A stretch of DNA of 64,000 nucleotides from Herbaspirillum sp. CF444 (lineage in GTDB: Bacteria; Pseudomonadota; Gammaproteobacteria; Burkholderiales; Burkholderiaceae_D). Below are positions 29,704 through 37,759 of this stretch, one piece after another. A program made the translations under genes and the position numbers. Below the pieces are notes generated by a model. It saw only the letters and a list, made by a program, of their open reading frames with translations, made no database searches and had not been told where the DNA came from. The DNA lies in assembly GCF_000282135.1 (NCBI RefSeq), contig NZ_AKJW01000061.1:124001-188000 (forward strand). The letters run 5' to 3'. Every line of letters starts with the position of its first letter. Positions within the stretch are counted from its first letter, which is position 1.

Positions 29704-30429
29704 ATGCGACAAATCATTCTCGATACGGAAACCACCGGCCTGAACCCGCGCACCGGCGACCGCGTCATTGAAATCGGCTGCGTCGAAATGCTGAACCGCC
29801 AGCTCACCGGCAACAACCTGCATTTCTACATCAACCCCGAGCGCGATTCCGACGAAGGCGCGCTGGCGGTGCACGGATTGACGACCGAGTTCCTCAGCGA
29901 CAAACCGAAATTCGCCGAAATCGCCGACGAGTTCCGCGACTACGTGCGCGGCGCCGAAATCATCATCCACAACGCCCCCTTCGACGTCGGCTTCCTCGAC
30001 GCCGAGTTCAAGCTGCTCGGCCTGGCGCCGTTCAAGGAGCACGTCGACCACATCGTCGACTCGCTGCAGATGGCCAAGGAGCAGCATCCGGGCCGCCGCA
30101 ACTCGCTGGACGCCTTGTGCGACCGCTACGGCATCTCCAACGCGCATCGTACCCTGCACGGCGGCTTGCTCGATGCAGCCCTGCTGGCGGAAGTCTATCT
30201 GGCCATGACGCGCGGCCAGAACAGCCTGACCATGGATCTCGCCGATGGCGGCGACAATGAAGACGGCAGTCCCGTGCTTGAGCTGGCGCCGCTGGCCGAC
30301 GTCATCGTGGTGGCCGCCAGCGAAGAAGAACTCGGCCTGCACGAAACGGTATTGAACACCCTCGACAAGGAAGTCAAAGGCACCTGCGTGTGGCGCAATG
30401 TCCCGGCGGAAGAAGCGCCGCCGGCGTAA
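29704..30429 (+). CDS. dnaQ: DNA polymerase III epsilon subunit (3'-5' proofreading exonuclease)
   Basis: 241-residue DEDDh exonuclease of the replicative polymerase core. Catalytic residues are D7 and E9 (LDTETTG), D94 (HNAPFDVGF), H152 and D157 (LHGGLLDA). A QNSLTM sequence at 172-177 matches the position and pattern of the beta-clamp-binding motif of E. coli epsilon (QTSMAF). The C-terminal segment for alpha-subunit binding is present. AGGAG precedes ATG 29704. Confidence 0.96.
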   Translation: MRQIILDTETTGLNPRTGDRVIEIGCVEMLNRQLTGNNLHFYINPERDSDEGALAVHGLTTEFLSDKPKFAEIADEFRDYVRGAEIIIHNAPFDVGFLDAEFKLLGLAPFKEHVDHIVDSLQMAKEQHPGRRNSLDALCDRYGISNAHRTLHGGLLDAALLAEVYLAMTRGQNSLTMDLADGGDNEDGSPVLELAPLADVIVVAASEEELGLHETVLNTLDKEVKGTCVWRNVPAEEAPPA

Positions 30430-30465
30430 ATTGTTTGAAAATAATTGCACGAAATAACAAGCGGC

Positions 30466-30495
30466 TTGCCTGGCGCGGCAATTCTGTGTCATAAT
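30466..30495 (+). promoter_or_regulatory. promoter of tRNA-Val
   Basis: TTGCCT (30466-30471) and CATAAT (30490-30495) are separated by 18 nt and followed by a G/C-rich stretch (TCGGGCCGC). A G/C-rich discriminator is usual for stably regulated RNA promoters. It is about 50 bp ahead of the tRNA. Confidence 0.5.
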
Positions 30496-30543
30496 TCGGG
30501 CCGCTTCACACCAAGCCTCTCGGCCGGTGGCGACAGCGAAAAT

Positions 30544-30618
30544 GGAAGGTTAGCTCAGGGGTAGAGCACTGCATTCACACTGCAGGGGTCGCAAGTTCGA
30601 AACTTGCACTTTCCACCA
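30544..30618 (+). tRNA. tRNA-Val (anticodon CAC)
   Basis: 75-nt cloverleaf with encoded CCA. The acceptor arm GGAAGGT pairs with ACTTTCC (one G-U). The D arm contains AGCTCAGGGGTAGAGC, the anticodon arm is CTGCA-TTCACAC-TGCAG with anticodon CAC, and the T arm contains GTTCGAA. It follows dnaQ, as the tRNA-Asp gene aspV does in E. coli. Confidence 0.96.
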
Positions 30619-30625
30619 AATTCAG

Positions 30626-30650
30626 AAAAGCCCGCCTTGTGCGGGCTTTT
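30626..30650 (+). terminator. terminator of tRNA-Val
   Basis: AAAAGCCCGC and GCGGGCTTTT form a 10-bp stem with a 5-nt loop, ending in a T run, 8 bp after the tRNA. Confidence 0.88.
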
Positions 30651-30711
30651 GCCGTTTTGGGGTAAAAATTCATTTCCTCCTCAATATTGGGCCTGACGGG
30701 AGTCGGATCAT

Positions 30712-30729
30712 TTGCCACAACATTGCCAC
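30712..30729 (+). repeat. direct repeat TTGCCAC x2, 11-bp period, near tRNA-Val
   Basis: TTGCCAC occurs at 30712-30718 and 30723-30729, with TGGCA in inverted orientation just after. Closely spaced short repeats beside a tRNA 3' end resemble arm-type sites of tyrosine integrases, but no integrase gene or att duplication was found. It may be a relic of a former integration. Confidence 0.35.
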
Positions 30730-30842
30730 CTTTAATGGCAGCGGTGAGCAGAATGCATCTCATGTCTCTTTATGAAACGGGGTCTAAGTTGGCTCTCGGC
30801 GCCGACTTTTCCAAACCATCGAACCTCCCCGGTGCATCCGAC

Positions 30843-30871
30843 GGAACCCGGCATAAATAAGTCGTCACTTA
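30843..30871 (+). promoter_or_regulatory. candidate hrp box (HrpL-type promoter)
   Basis: GGAACC (30843-30848), 16 nt, TCACTTA (30865-30871). The HrpL consensus is GGAACC-N15/16-CCACNNA, so 10 of 11 defined bases match with the allowed spacing and the correct strand. It lies about 100 bp ahead of the 822-residue unknown gene. A back-of-envelope estimate gives roughly two such one-mismatch sites by chance in this whole window, both strands, so position rather than uniqueness is the argument. Confidence 0.5.
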
Positions 30872-30972
30872 GCTGAGTCGCCCTCAGCTCCAAAAAAGCC
30901 CGGGCCCTAAGATCAACGAATCTTGCCATCAATCCATGATCGGTGCTGCGGATCTTGATCACCTTCAAACAT

Positions 30973-33441
30973 ATGAAAAGAACTCAAATGACGACGATCG
31001 GTTATCGCCCCCAAATTTCTGAAACAGCCATACAGCTCCCCGAGCTGAAATCGGCTCCTTCAGAGCAGATCACGAAAGAAAACGTTGATACACAAGAGCC
31101 AGGAGCCGGTATGTCTCCAGGCATCCAATTCGCTAAAACCTCGCAGGCCAAGCTGACGCACACCGCACGCACCATGCAACAGGCGACGCATGAACTCGGT
31201 CTGGAGTTTGTCGCTTTGGAAGAATCTCTTCGTCGCGAAACTGAACATGGCGGTGAATCCTCCGCTTTGATCAGGCGAAATCCAATCACAACAAAATTAG
31301 GAAATCTGCTTGAAAAGACGAGCGATGCAATGAATTACCGGCTTTTTCCGGCACGGTCCAATCCAAACCTCAAGGTCAGCCAATTGTCGGCGAAGTTGTT
31401 GGGCAAGAAAACGCCTTCGCTCAACGAGGAGGGCGCGACGTTTCAATATGCTGATCTCATTGATCAGTACAAGCTGGAGATGAAGTTGATCATGCTTTTC
31501 AACTACCATCCGGAATTGGCGGAGGTCATTGAAAATGCCTGCAAGAGCAAAGGGGCTGCTGTGCTGGATCATCTGGCGTCGAGCAGTCCGCGCGCGGGAG
31601 TGACGATTGACGCGATCGACGACATGTACGCTCAGGTTCGGACTGCATTGGAAGCCGGAACGTCGCCTCAGGAAATCACGCAAGCGCTGAAAGAAGCGAG
31701 GCTCAAACTGGAAGCGACTGGCGGAATTTTCGGCAGGGCAGCGGCCAGGATCAAGGAGAACCCGAGCAACAATGAACAGGTCGATGCAAAGAAGATCGGC
31801 AACTGGATAGCGCAAGGCAAACCCATTGAAACCACCGAAGCTGTCCGGTATGGATTCATGAACAAGGACGCGAACGTCGTGACCACGGAAGATCAAGCCT
31901 TGCTGGAGAAATTACTGCAAGTCGCAGAGTTCGATACCGCAGATGTTCCGCCCAACACACCGTTGTTGCTGAGGGAATGCGCCAATCGCGATCAATTCAG
32001 CGATCAAACCGAAGCCCCTTTGAGGGCGCGACTGATTGTAGATCAACCCTTTGAAGCCATCGATCCCCGCAAGACCACGTCTGAGACAACACCGCTTTTG
32101 CAGGCATCCTCAATAGCACGCACTACTGTCGATATCGAGCAGGTGCCGATGTTGCTTGCGCTCAAATATGTCATCTGCGGCAGAGAAGATCTCGTTCATG
32201 AAGACGTTCTGCGCATTCTCAATGACGCTGACATTTCCAAGGCCTTCTCGCAGAAAAATCCCACGCTCGCCGATGGAGTATCGCATGCCTTGCGCAACCC
32301 GGACAATGCAGCAGCAATGTGCCTGCACCGGAAGCTGGCCGCCGCCGAGTTGATGAAGACCTTCCTGGAAGGCGGTTCAGCCTGGGACACTGCCAAGGAC
32401 ATTGCTCCGTATGCCGGCGCAGGCATGCTCATGGAAGGCGTGAAAAACCTGATCCCGGACGGATTGTTGAAATCTGTCGTCACGGAAAGCTTTCTTGGCG
32501 GCGCCGATCTTGGCGATAACGGCATGGGATGCATGGCCGAATTGAGGTCGCAAGCAATGACCGTAAAGGGAATCGAAGTGGGAGGTATCGCCGACCTCTA
32601 TGAAAAGACCTTCGGCATTCCAGGTTCCAACATGACGACCATGCTTTCCCACCTCGTCCTGCTGGGGGCGGGCGCCACAGATCCGCATAGCCCGTTTTCT
32701 TCCCTTGCTCAGTCTATGGGCTTTAAAACCCCCACGGGACCGCTTGCCTCCATCACCGAAACCCAGATGAAGTCCTTTCTTACGGGGTCGGCGGTAAGCA
32801 TCGGCATGACGACGATCTATTCTGCTGCGGGAGCACTGTCCTCGAACCCCGGCGTTTTGGCGTTGGTGGGCGCAGGGGCTATCATGGGCACCTCCATTTC
32901 GCCCGCGATCGGTTTCGGCATGCTGCACTCGGAACTTTCCCTGGCAGTGAAAAAGCGGCTTTACGACGGCACCCTGCAAGCGCCGGAAAGCCTGAACATG
33001 GAGGATCAGGCCGCGGTGACCATCTTCTGCCGCAAGGAAGCGATGAATCAATTGATGATGCAAACCGGTAACGGGGCCGGCAATATTGCCTTCTTGCTCG
33101 CACCTTTTGCGTCCAGTGCAAAGTTGCTGGGCTTCGCGGTGCCACAGGAATTGATCGACCTGGCGCTTGAGCCGCTCATGCCGGGCATGGAAAACATTGT
33201 CCGGGTCGGTGCGATGGACAGCCATGAAGCATCAAAGAGAGACACCATCAGTAAACTCAAGGAAAAGTGCATCGACGAGGCAGCGAAGGGAAATGCGGCG
33301 CCGATGACCTTGGACGAGTTCGACAGCACGACACTCAGCGTTCTCGACAAGATCGCAGCCGAGTGGTCTCTTAAGGTTGCCGCACCTTTCGTCAGCCTGT
33401 TGGGACATGCTGATTACCCGCATCTGGCGCCGGTGGCGTAA
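30973..33441 (+). CDS. large unknown protein; candidate type III secreted effector or translocator
   Basis: I do not recognise the family. The product is 822 residues from ATG 30973; ATG 30988 and GTG 30943 are alternatives, and none has a good ribosome binding site. There is no Sec signal peptide. The first 60 residues are polar and rich in Thr, Ser, Gln and Pro, as in many type III secreted proteins. Residues 60-470 are mostly helical and charged. Several Gly/Ala-rich hydrophobic stretches lie near 472-497, 555-570, 606-656 and 702-725, which could insert in a membrane, as in HrpK/HopB-type translocators. G+C is visibly lower than in neighbouring genes. It stands alone between tRNA-Val and a palindromic repeat, with a near-consensus hrp box upstream. 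The effector role is inference; no secretion apparatus lies in the window. Confidence 0.7.
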   Translation: MKRTQMTTIGYRPQISETAIQLPELKSAPSEQITKENVDTQEPGAGMSPGIQFAKTSQAKLTHTARTMQQATHELGLEFVALEESLRRETEHGGESSALIRRNPITTKLGNLLEKTSDAMNYRLFPARSNPNLKVSQLSAKLLGKKTPSLNEEGATFQYADLIDQYKLEMKLIMLFNYHPELAEVIENACKSKGAAVLDHLASSSPRAGVTIDAIDDMYAQVRTALEAGTSPQEITQALKEARLKLEATGGIFGRAAARIKENPSNNEQVDAKKIGNWIAQGKPIETTEAVRYGFMNKDANVVTTEDQALLEKLLQVAEFDTADVPPNTPLLLRECANRDQFSDQTEAPLRARLIVDQPFEAIDPRKTTSETTPLLQASSIARTTVDIEQVPMLLALKYVICGREDLVHEDVLRILNDADISKAFSQKNPTLADGVSHALRNPDNAAAMCLHRKLAAAELMKTFLEGGSAWDTAKDIAPYAGAGMLMEGVKNLIPDGLLKSVVTESFLGGADLGDNGMGCMAELRSQAMTVKGIEVGGIADLYEKTFGIPGSNMTTMLSHLVLLGAGATDPHSPFSSLAQSMGFKTPTGPLASITETQMKSFLTGSAVSIGMTTIYSAAGALSSNPGVLALVGAGAIMGTSISPAIGFGMLHSELSLAVKKRLYDGTLQAPESLNMEDQAAVTIFCRKEAMNQLMMQTGNGAGNIAFLLAPFASSAKLLGFAVPQELIDLALEPLMPGMENIVRVGAMDSHEASKRDTISKLKEKCIDEAAKGNAAPMTLDEFDSTTLSVLDKIAAEWSLKVAAPFVSLLGHADYPHLAPVA

Positions 33442-33480
33442 GAATCTCATGCGACTCCGGAAAAGATGGCCTCGTACTGT

Positions 33481-33650
33481 AATGCCGTTCAGTTAAGCCC
33501 ATTACCATCTTTCACCGTCGTCCGGGCGAACGCTGGGGCCCAGTGTCGTACAAGCGTCTGATACGACGCTGGGGCCTGACTTTCGTCAGGACGACAGTGA
33601 TAAGAGTTGGCAATGAGGAGGATTGTTTGCGCGCTTAACTGAACGGCATT
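33481..33650. mobile_element. 170-bp MITE-like palindromic element with 18-bp terminal inverted repeats
   Basis: The ends AATGCCGTTCAGTTAAGC (33481-33498) and GCTTAACTGAACGGCATT (33633-33650) are perfect 18-bp inverted repeats. The interior is itself a long imperfect palindrome: CACCGTCGTCC...CCAGTGTCGTA is mirrored by TACGACGCTGG...GGACGACAGTG. An 8-bp direct repeat GGCCTCGT lies outside it at 33468-33475 and 33652-33659, possibly a target duplication, although 5 bp separate it from the left end. There is no coding capacity, so it would be a non-autonomous element or REP-like hairpin. Confidence 0.75.
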
Positions 33651-33840
33651 GGGCCTCGTGCCGGGTTTCGTCGTTCACGGGAGGGCGCGGGGAAAACAGG
33701 GAAAAATCTATATCGATGCATTTGCGTCGATATATTTGACTCAGAATTCTGGCGATCCGGCATATCGTTCTGACGGATATGATTGCGCAATGATCGCTCT
33801 GGCGCCTATCGATACGGCTATCGACACAGATCGGGATGAT

Positions 33841-34155
33841 TTATTCGGCATCCACTTTTTCTCGCCGTGCGTTACGCCGGTCAATCTCCCGATCCGCCAC
33901 ATTCGACAACAGCGTCGCAGATGCCATGGCCAGTCGCAGCAGTTGCGCGCGGTGGTTTTTGCTGAACAGCGGACGACCGTCCAGGGTTTCGTGATCGTCA
34001 AATTCCATGAACTGCAACACGGTGGCGATGCCGCAGCCGATGTCTTTGCAGAGCTCGGCCAGTCTTGCGTTGGAAGAACGAGGTTTTCCTGTGTGCCAGG
34101 AAAATGGCTGGAACAGCGTTTTTTGAGGAACGACCGGTGAATCAATGCCAGGCAT
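33841..34155 (-). CDS. small hypothetical protein
   Basis: 104-residue cytosolic protein. ATG 34155 has an excellent GGAGG ribosome binding site 6 nt upstream, which decides the start over a longer frame. The pattern (a short Phe/Gly start, Ala-rich LCKDIGCGIA, acidic ETLDG, then RAQLLRLAMASATLLSNVADR and a charged tail) vaguely recalls the small DUF3077-type orphan proteins of pseudomonads and Burkholderiales. That resemblance is an impression only. It lies between the MITE-like element and a histidine kinase gene on the same strand. Confidence 0.6.
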   Translation of the reverse strand: MPGIDSPVVPQKTLFQPFSWHTGKPRSSNARLAELCKDIGCGIATVLQFMEFDDHETLDGRPLFSKNHRAQLLRLAMASATLLSNVADREIDRRNARREKVDAE

Positions 34156-34405
34156 GTGCGCCTCCGTTGTCGGTGTAGAGCAGTCTCCCTCCGCGACAAA
34201 ACGAGGAGGGCGACAAATGACAAGGTTTGCAGACCGGGGATCTAGCATTCCGGCAGGCCGAAGCCTCCCTGCCACTGCCGCCCATAGGGGCAAGGCATGG
34301 CATGGACGTAAAAATACCGCCGGGAGGCGGTCGTCCATCTAGATCCACACGAGCTGCAAAACTCGATCCCTTTTTTCTCAGGGACTTGCCAGGGATACCC
34401 GCGTA

Positions 34406-35806
34406 CTACGTTGTCGTCAACGCAGGCGCGGGGCAAGTCGGAAGCCTGACCGTCACCGTCAATCCTTTACCTTCCGCATCCGTCCCCAGTGCAATCGTTC
34501 CCTGCGACGCCTGCACGATTTCCTTCACGATGGCCATGCCCAGTCCCGCGCCATGCTGGTCCGGCGCGGCATTGCGATAGAAGCGTTCGAACACGCGCTC
34601 GCGCGCTTCGGCGGGGATGCCGGGGCCGTTGTCGGCGACGGTGATGACGACTTCCTTGCTATCGTTCAGCGCCACGCCGACGGTGACCTTGCCGTGCTCC
34701 GGCGTATAGCGCAGCGCGTTGTCGATCAGGTTCATCAGCATGCCGGAGAACAGCGCCTGGCTGCCCATGGCCCAGGCTTCGTCGATGGTTGCTTCCATCC
34801 CGAGGTCGATGTGCTTGCGCTGCGCCAGGCTGACCACTTCTTCCAGGATCGTTGCCGTCAGCGCCACCAGTTCGATCGGGTGGCGCGGGAAGGCGGTGCT
34901 GTTGGAGGCTTCGGCCTGCGATAGCTGCAATAGCTTGTTGGTCAGGTCGGTCATGCTGCGGCTGCTGTCTTGCAGCGCCTGCAGCACCTGCGGCAGGCGT
35001 TGCGGATCTTCCAGCTGGCGCGCGAACTGGATTTGCGAATCGATCAGCGTCAGCGGCGTGCGCAACTGATGCGCGGCATCGGCGATGAAGCGTTTCTGCA
35101 CCGCGACCTGCGTATTGAGGCGCTGGATGTACTGGTTGATGGCTTCGACGATGGGGCGCAATTCCATTTGCAGTTCGCCCGCGCGCAGCGGCGTGAGCGA
35201 GTTCGGCTCGCGCGTTGCCAGCTCATCCTTGACGCGCAGGATGGGGCGCAGTTCCATCGTCAGGCCGACCACCACCAAGGCAATCGCGAGCAGCAGCATG
35301 ATGATTTGCCGGTGCAGGGCGGGGCGCCAGAGTTCGTCGAGCAATTGTTCGTGGCCGCGCATGGTCTGGCCGACCGATACCGCGACCATGCGCAGCGTGC
35401 CGTTGTCGTAGAGCGCGCGCACGTAGCTGACCACGCGCAGCGGCCGGTTGTTGAAATAGGTCGTGGCGTAAGCAGGCGCAATCAGGGAGAAGTCGATGTC
35501 GACCGGAAAGTCGGGCCGGCCGGCCAGCAGGGTCTCGTCATCCATCAATACCTGGTAGTACACCTCGTCGTGGCTCGGCGAGGCGAACATCTCCAATGCG
35601 GCGGGAGGGATGTTGACCGTCGGTGCGCCATCGACCCAGGTGACCTGCCCGGCGATCATGCGCGCCGAGGCAACCAGCGCACGGTCCTGGATCAGGTCGG
35701 CGCTGGCGACTGCACTGTCGTAGGTGTAGCTGGTACTGATACCGACATAAACCGTCAGCGGGATCAGCAGCCATAGCAACAATCGCAGGCGAAGACTAAC
35801 GATCAT
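34406..35806 (-). CDS. sensor histidine kinase, TctE-like
   Basis: 466-residue inner-membrane kinase. TM1 is about 7-25, a periplasmic 2CSK_N-type sensor spans about 26-165, and TM2 is about 167-185. A HAMP-like linker follows, then the dimerisation domain with the phosphorylated His in FIADAAHQLRTPL near 246. The ATPase domain has NLIDNALRYTP (N box), DNGPGIP (G1) and GAGLGMAIVKEI (G2). It overlaps the end of its response regulator gene by 11 bp. The pair is divergent from an ABC importer, and in TctDE systems such pairs control the adjacent transporter. Confidence 0.92.
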   Translation of the reverse strand: MIVSLRLRLLLWLLIPLTVYVGISTSYTYDSAVASADLIQDRALVASARMIAGQVTWVDGAPTVNIPPAALEMFASPSHDEVYYQVLMDDETLLAGRPDFPVDIDFSLIAPAYATTYFNNRPLRVVSYVRALYDNGTLRMVAVSVGQTMRGHEQLLDELWRPALHRQIIMLLLAIALVVVGLTMELRPILRVKDELATREPNSLTPLRAGELQMELRPIVEAINQYIQRLNTQVAVQKRFIADAAHQLRTPLTLIDSQIQFARQLEDPQRLPQVLQALQDSSRSMTDLTNKLLQLSQAEASNSTAFPRHPIELVALTATILEEVVSLAQRKHIDLGMEATIDEAWAMGSQALFSGMLMNLIDNALRYTPEHGKVTVGVALNDSKEVVITVADNGPGIPAEARERVFERFYRNAAPDQHGAGLGMAIVKEIVQASQGTIALGTDAEGKGLTVTVRLPTCPAPALTTT

Positions 35807-36470
35807 CTTTTTGCTTGAGCAGGTAGCCGAGGCCGCGCAGGGTCATGATGGCGGCTTGCGAGGGTTCCAGTTTCTTGCGCAGGCGCGAGATGTAGATTTC
35901 GATGGCGTCGGCGCTGGGTTCTTCGGAGAGATTGAAGATGCCGCTGACCAGCGCGTTCTTGGAGACGGTCTTGCCTTGCTTGAGCATGAGGATTTCGAGC
36001 ACGTCGTGTTCGCGCGCGGGCAGCGCCAGCGTCTTGCCGGCAATGGCGAATTGGCGCGTGTTGCTGTCGTAGCTCAAGTCGCCGCAGTGGATTTCAGCGG
36101 CCTTGTCGGGCGTCTGGCGGCGGATCAGGACCTTGATGCGCGCGACCAGTTCGCGTACCTCGAAGGGTTTGACCAGATAGTCGTCGGCGCCGGCGCCGAG
36201 GCATTCGACCTTCTCGTCGATGGAGCCGCTGGCGGTCAGGATCATGACCGGCACCGAATTGTGTCGCTCGCGCAGGCGGCGCAGGACGTTCTTGCCGCTC
36301 ATCTTGGGCAGCATCAGGTCGAGCAGCACGACGTCGTAGTTCTCCGTGTGCAGGACGTGGTCGGCCATCTCGCCATCGCTGGCGACGTCGACACTGAACT
36401 TGTTCTCTTTGAGGATCTGCGTGAGCCAATGCGCCAGCGGCGGGTTGTCTTCAATCAGCAGCAATTTCAT
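35796..36470 (-). CDS. OmpR-family response regulator, TctD-like
   Basis: 224-residue regulator. The receiver domain has the acidic pocket at E7/D8, phospho-acceptor D51 (LLDLMLPKMSG) and the conserved Lys in DDYLVKPF near 101. The C-terminal winged helix ends with EIYISRLRKKLE and TLRGLGYLL. It is the first gene of the regulator-kinase pair. About 165 bp of divergent promoter DNA separates it from the first binding-protein gene, a natural target of its control. Confidence 0.93.
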   Translation of the reverse strand: MKLLLIEDNPPLAHWLTQILKENKFSVDVASDGEMADHVLHTENYDVVLLDLMLPKMSGKNVLRRLRERHNSVPVMILTASGSIDEKVECLGAGADDYLVKPFEVRELVARIKVLIRRQTPDKAAEIHCGDLSYDSNTRQFAIAGKTLALPAREHDVLEILMLKQGKTVSKNALVSGIFNLSEEPSADAIEIYISRLRKKLEPSQAAIMTLRGLGYLLKQKDDR

Positions 36471-36636
36471 GCAAAAGACCTATATTTTTGTTGCACTGCA
36501 AGGGAAAAACAGCAAATTTGGAAAGCTGGATGAAGGTTTGCGGTTCTTAGAATGCCGGACAGTATATTAATAATAAGCCGAGTCGGCTGAGCAGAGGAAA
36601 ATCTGCCGGTCCTGCTCTCATCCAGGAGACATCATA

Positions 36637-37683
36637 ATGCGTCAACGCTTCAATGTGTTTGCCAACGTATGCACCCGCGCCGCAGGCGTATCAGGAGTCA
36701 TCGCTTCCGCCTTATTGATCAATGCAACGGCAGTGCCGACGGCGCAAGCTGCCGACAACAAGATCACCATCATGGTCGGCGGCATCAACAAACTGATCTA
36801 TCTCCCGCCCAAGCTGGCGGAAAACCTCGGTTACTTCAAGGCGGAAGGCCTGGACGTCGAACTGCAGTCGCAGCAAGCCGGCGTCGACGCCGAAAATGAA
36901 TTGTTGGCCGGCGCGGTGCAGGCGGTGGTCGGCTACTACGATCACTCCATTGACTTGCAAAGCAAGGGCAAGGAAGTGCAGTCCATTACGCAACTGCTGG
37001 TGGTGCCGGGCGGCATGGAGATGGTGCGCAGCGATCTGGCGACACAGGTGCGCAGCATGGCCGATCTCAAGGGCCGTACGCTCGGCGTGACCGGCCTGGG
37101 TTCTTCTTCCAGCTTCCTGGCGCAATACCTGGCCAGTCGCAACGGCCTCAAGACCAGCGATTATTCGATGCTGCCGGTCGGCGCAGGCAATACGCTGATC
37201 GCCGCGCTCAAGCAAAAACGCGTGGACGTGGTCTGGACCACCGAGCCGACCACCTCCATGCTGCTGGCCAGCGGCGAAGCCAAGGTGCTGGTCGACATGA
37301 GCAGCGCCGAAGGCACGCGCACCGCCCTGGGCGGTCTGTATCCGGCGTCGGCGGTTTATGTGCAGCGCGCCTGGCTGCAGACGCATCAGGCCGAAGCAAT
37401 GAAGCTGGCCCGTGCTTTCGTGAAGACCTTGAAGTACATCCAGACCCACAGCGCAGAGGAGATCGCCGACAAGATGCCGGCCGACTACTACGGCGGCAAC
37501 AAGAAGCTGTACGTGCAGGCGTTGAAGGCGTCGCTGCCGATGTATTCGCCCGACGGCAAAATGCCGCCGGAAGGCGCCGAGGTGGTGCTCAAGGTGATGG
37601 CGGCGTTCAATCCCAACATCAGAGGCAAGAAAATCGACTTGTCCAAGACCTACACCAACGAATTCGTCAATCAGGTGAAGTAA
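36637..37683 (+). CDS. ABC transporter substrate-binding protein, NitT/TauT (NMT1-like) family, copy 1
   Basis: 348-residue periplasmic protein with a long signal peptide ending TAQA near 38. The mature chain has the NMT1/SsuA-like start ITIMVGGINKLIYLPPKLAENLGYFK and DVELQSQQAGVDAENELLAGAVQAVVG. AGGAGA precedes ATG 36637. It is followed 76 bp later by a close paralogue, then an ATPase and a permease, so one membrane complex probably uses two binding proteins. The ligand could be a sulfonate, nitrate-like anion, pyrimidine or aromatic acid and cannot be read from sequence. Confidence 0.88.
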   Translation: MRQRFNVFANVCTRAAGVSGVIASALLINATAVPTAQAADNKITIMVGGINKLIYLPPKLAENLGYFKAEGLDVELQSQQAGVDAENELLAGAVQAVVGYYDHSIDLQSKGKEVQSITQLLVVPGGMEMVRSDLATQVRSMADLKGRTLGVTGLGSSSSFLAQYLASRNGLKTSDYSMLPVGAGNTLIAALKQKRVDVVWTTEPTTSMLLASGEAKVLVDMSSAEGTRTALGGLYPASAVYVQRAWLQTHQAEAMKLARAFVKTLKYIQTHSAEEIADKMPADYYGGNKKLYVQALKASLPMYSPDGKMPPEGAEVVLKVMAAFNPNIRGKKIDLSKTYTNEFVNQVK

Positions 37684-37759
37684 TCCTTGTCATGCTCATC
37701 ACGCCTCGAACACTATTTTCCAATAACATTTCTATTGCGCATACCAACAAGGAAACTCC

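Noticed and set aside
33649-34140. 163-codon plus-strand frame
   Set aside because: It overlaps the better supported minus-strand gene with a GGAGG site (33841-34155) and begins in the MITE-like element.
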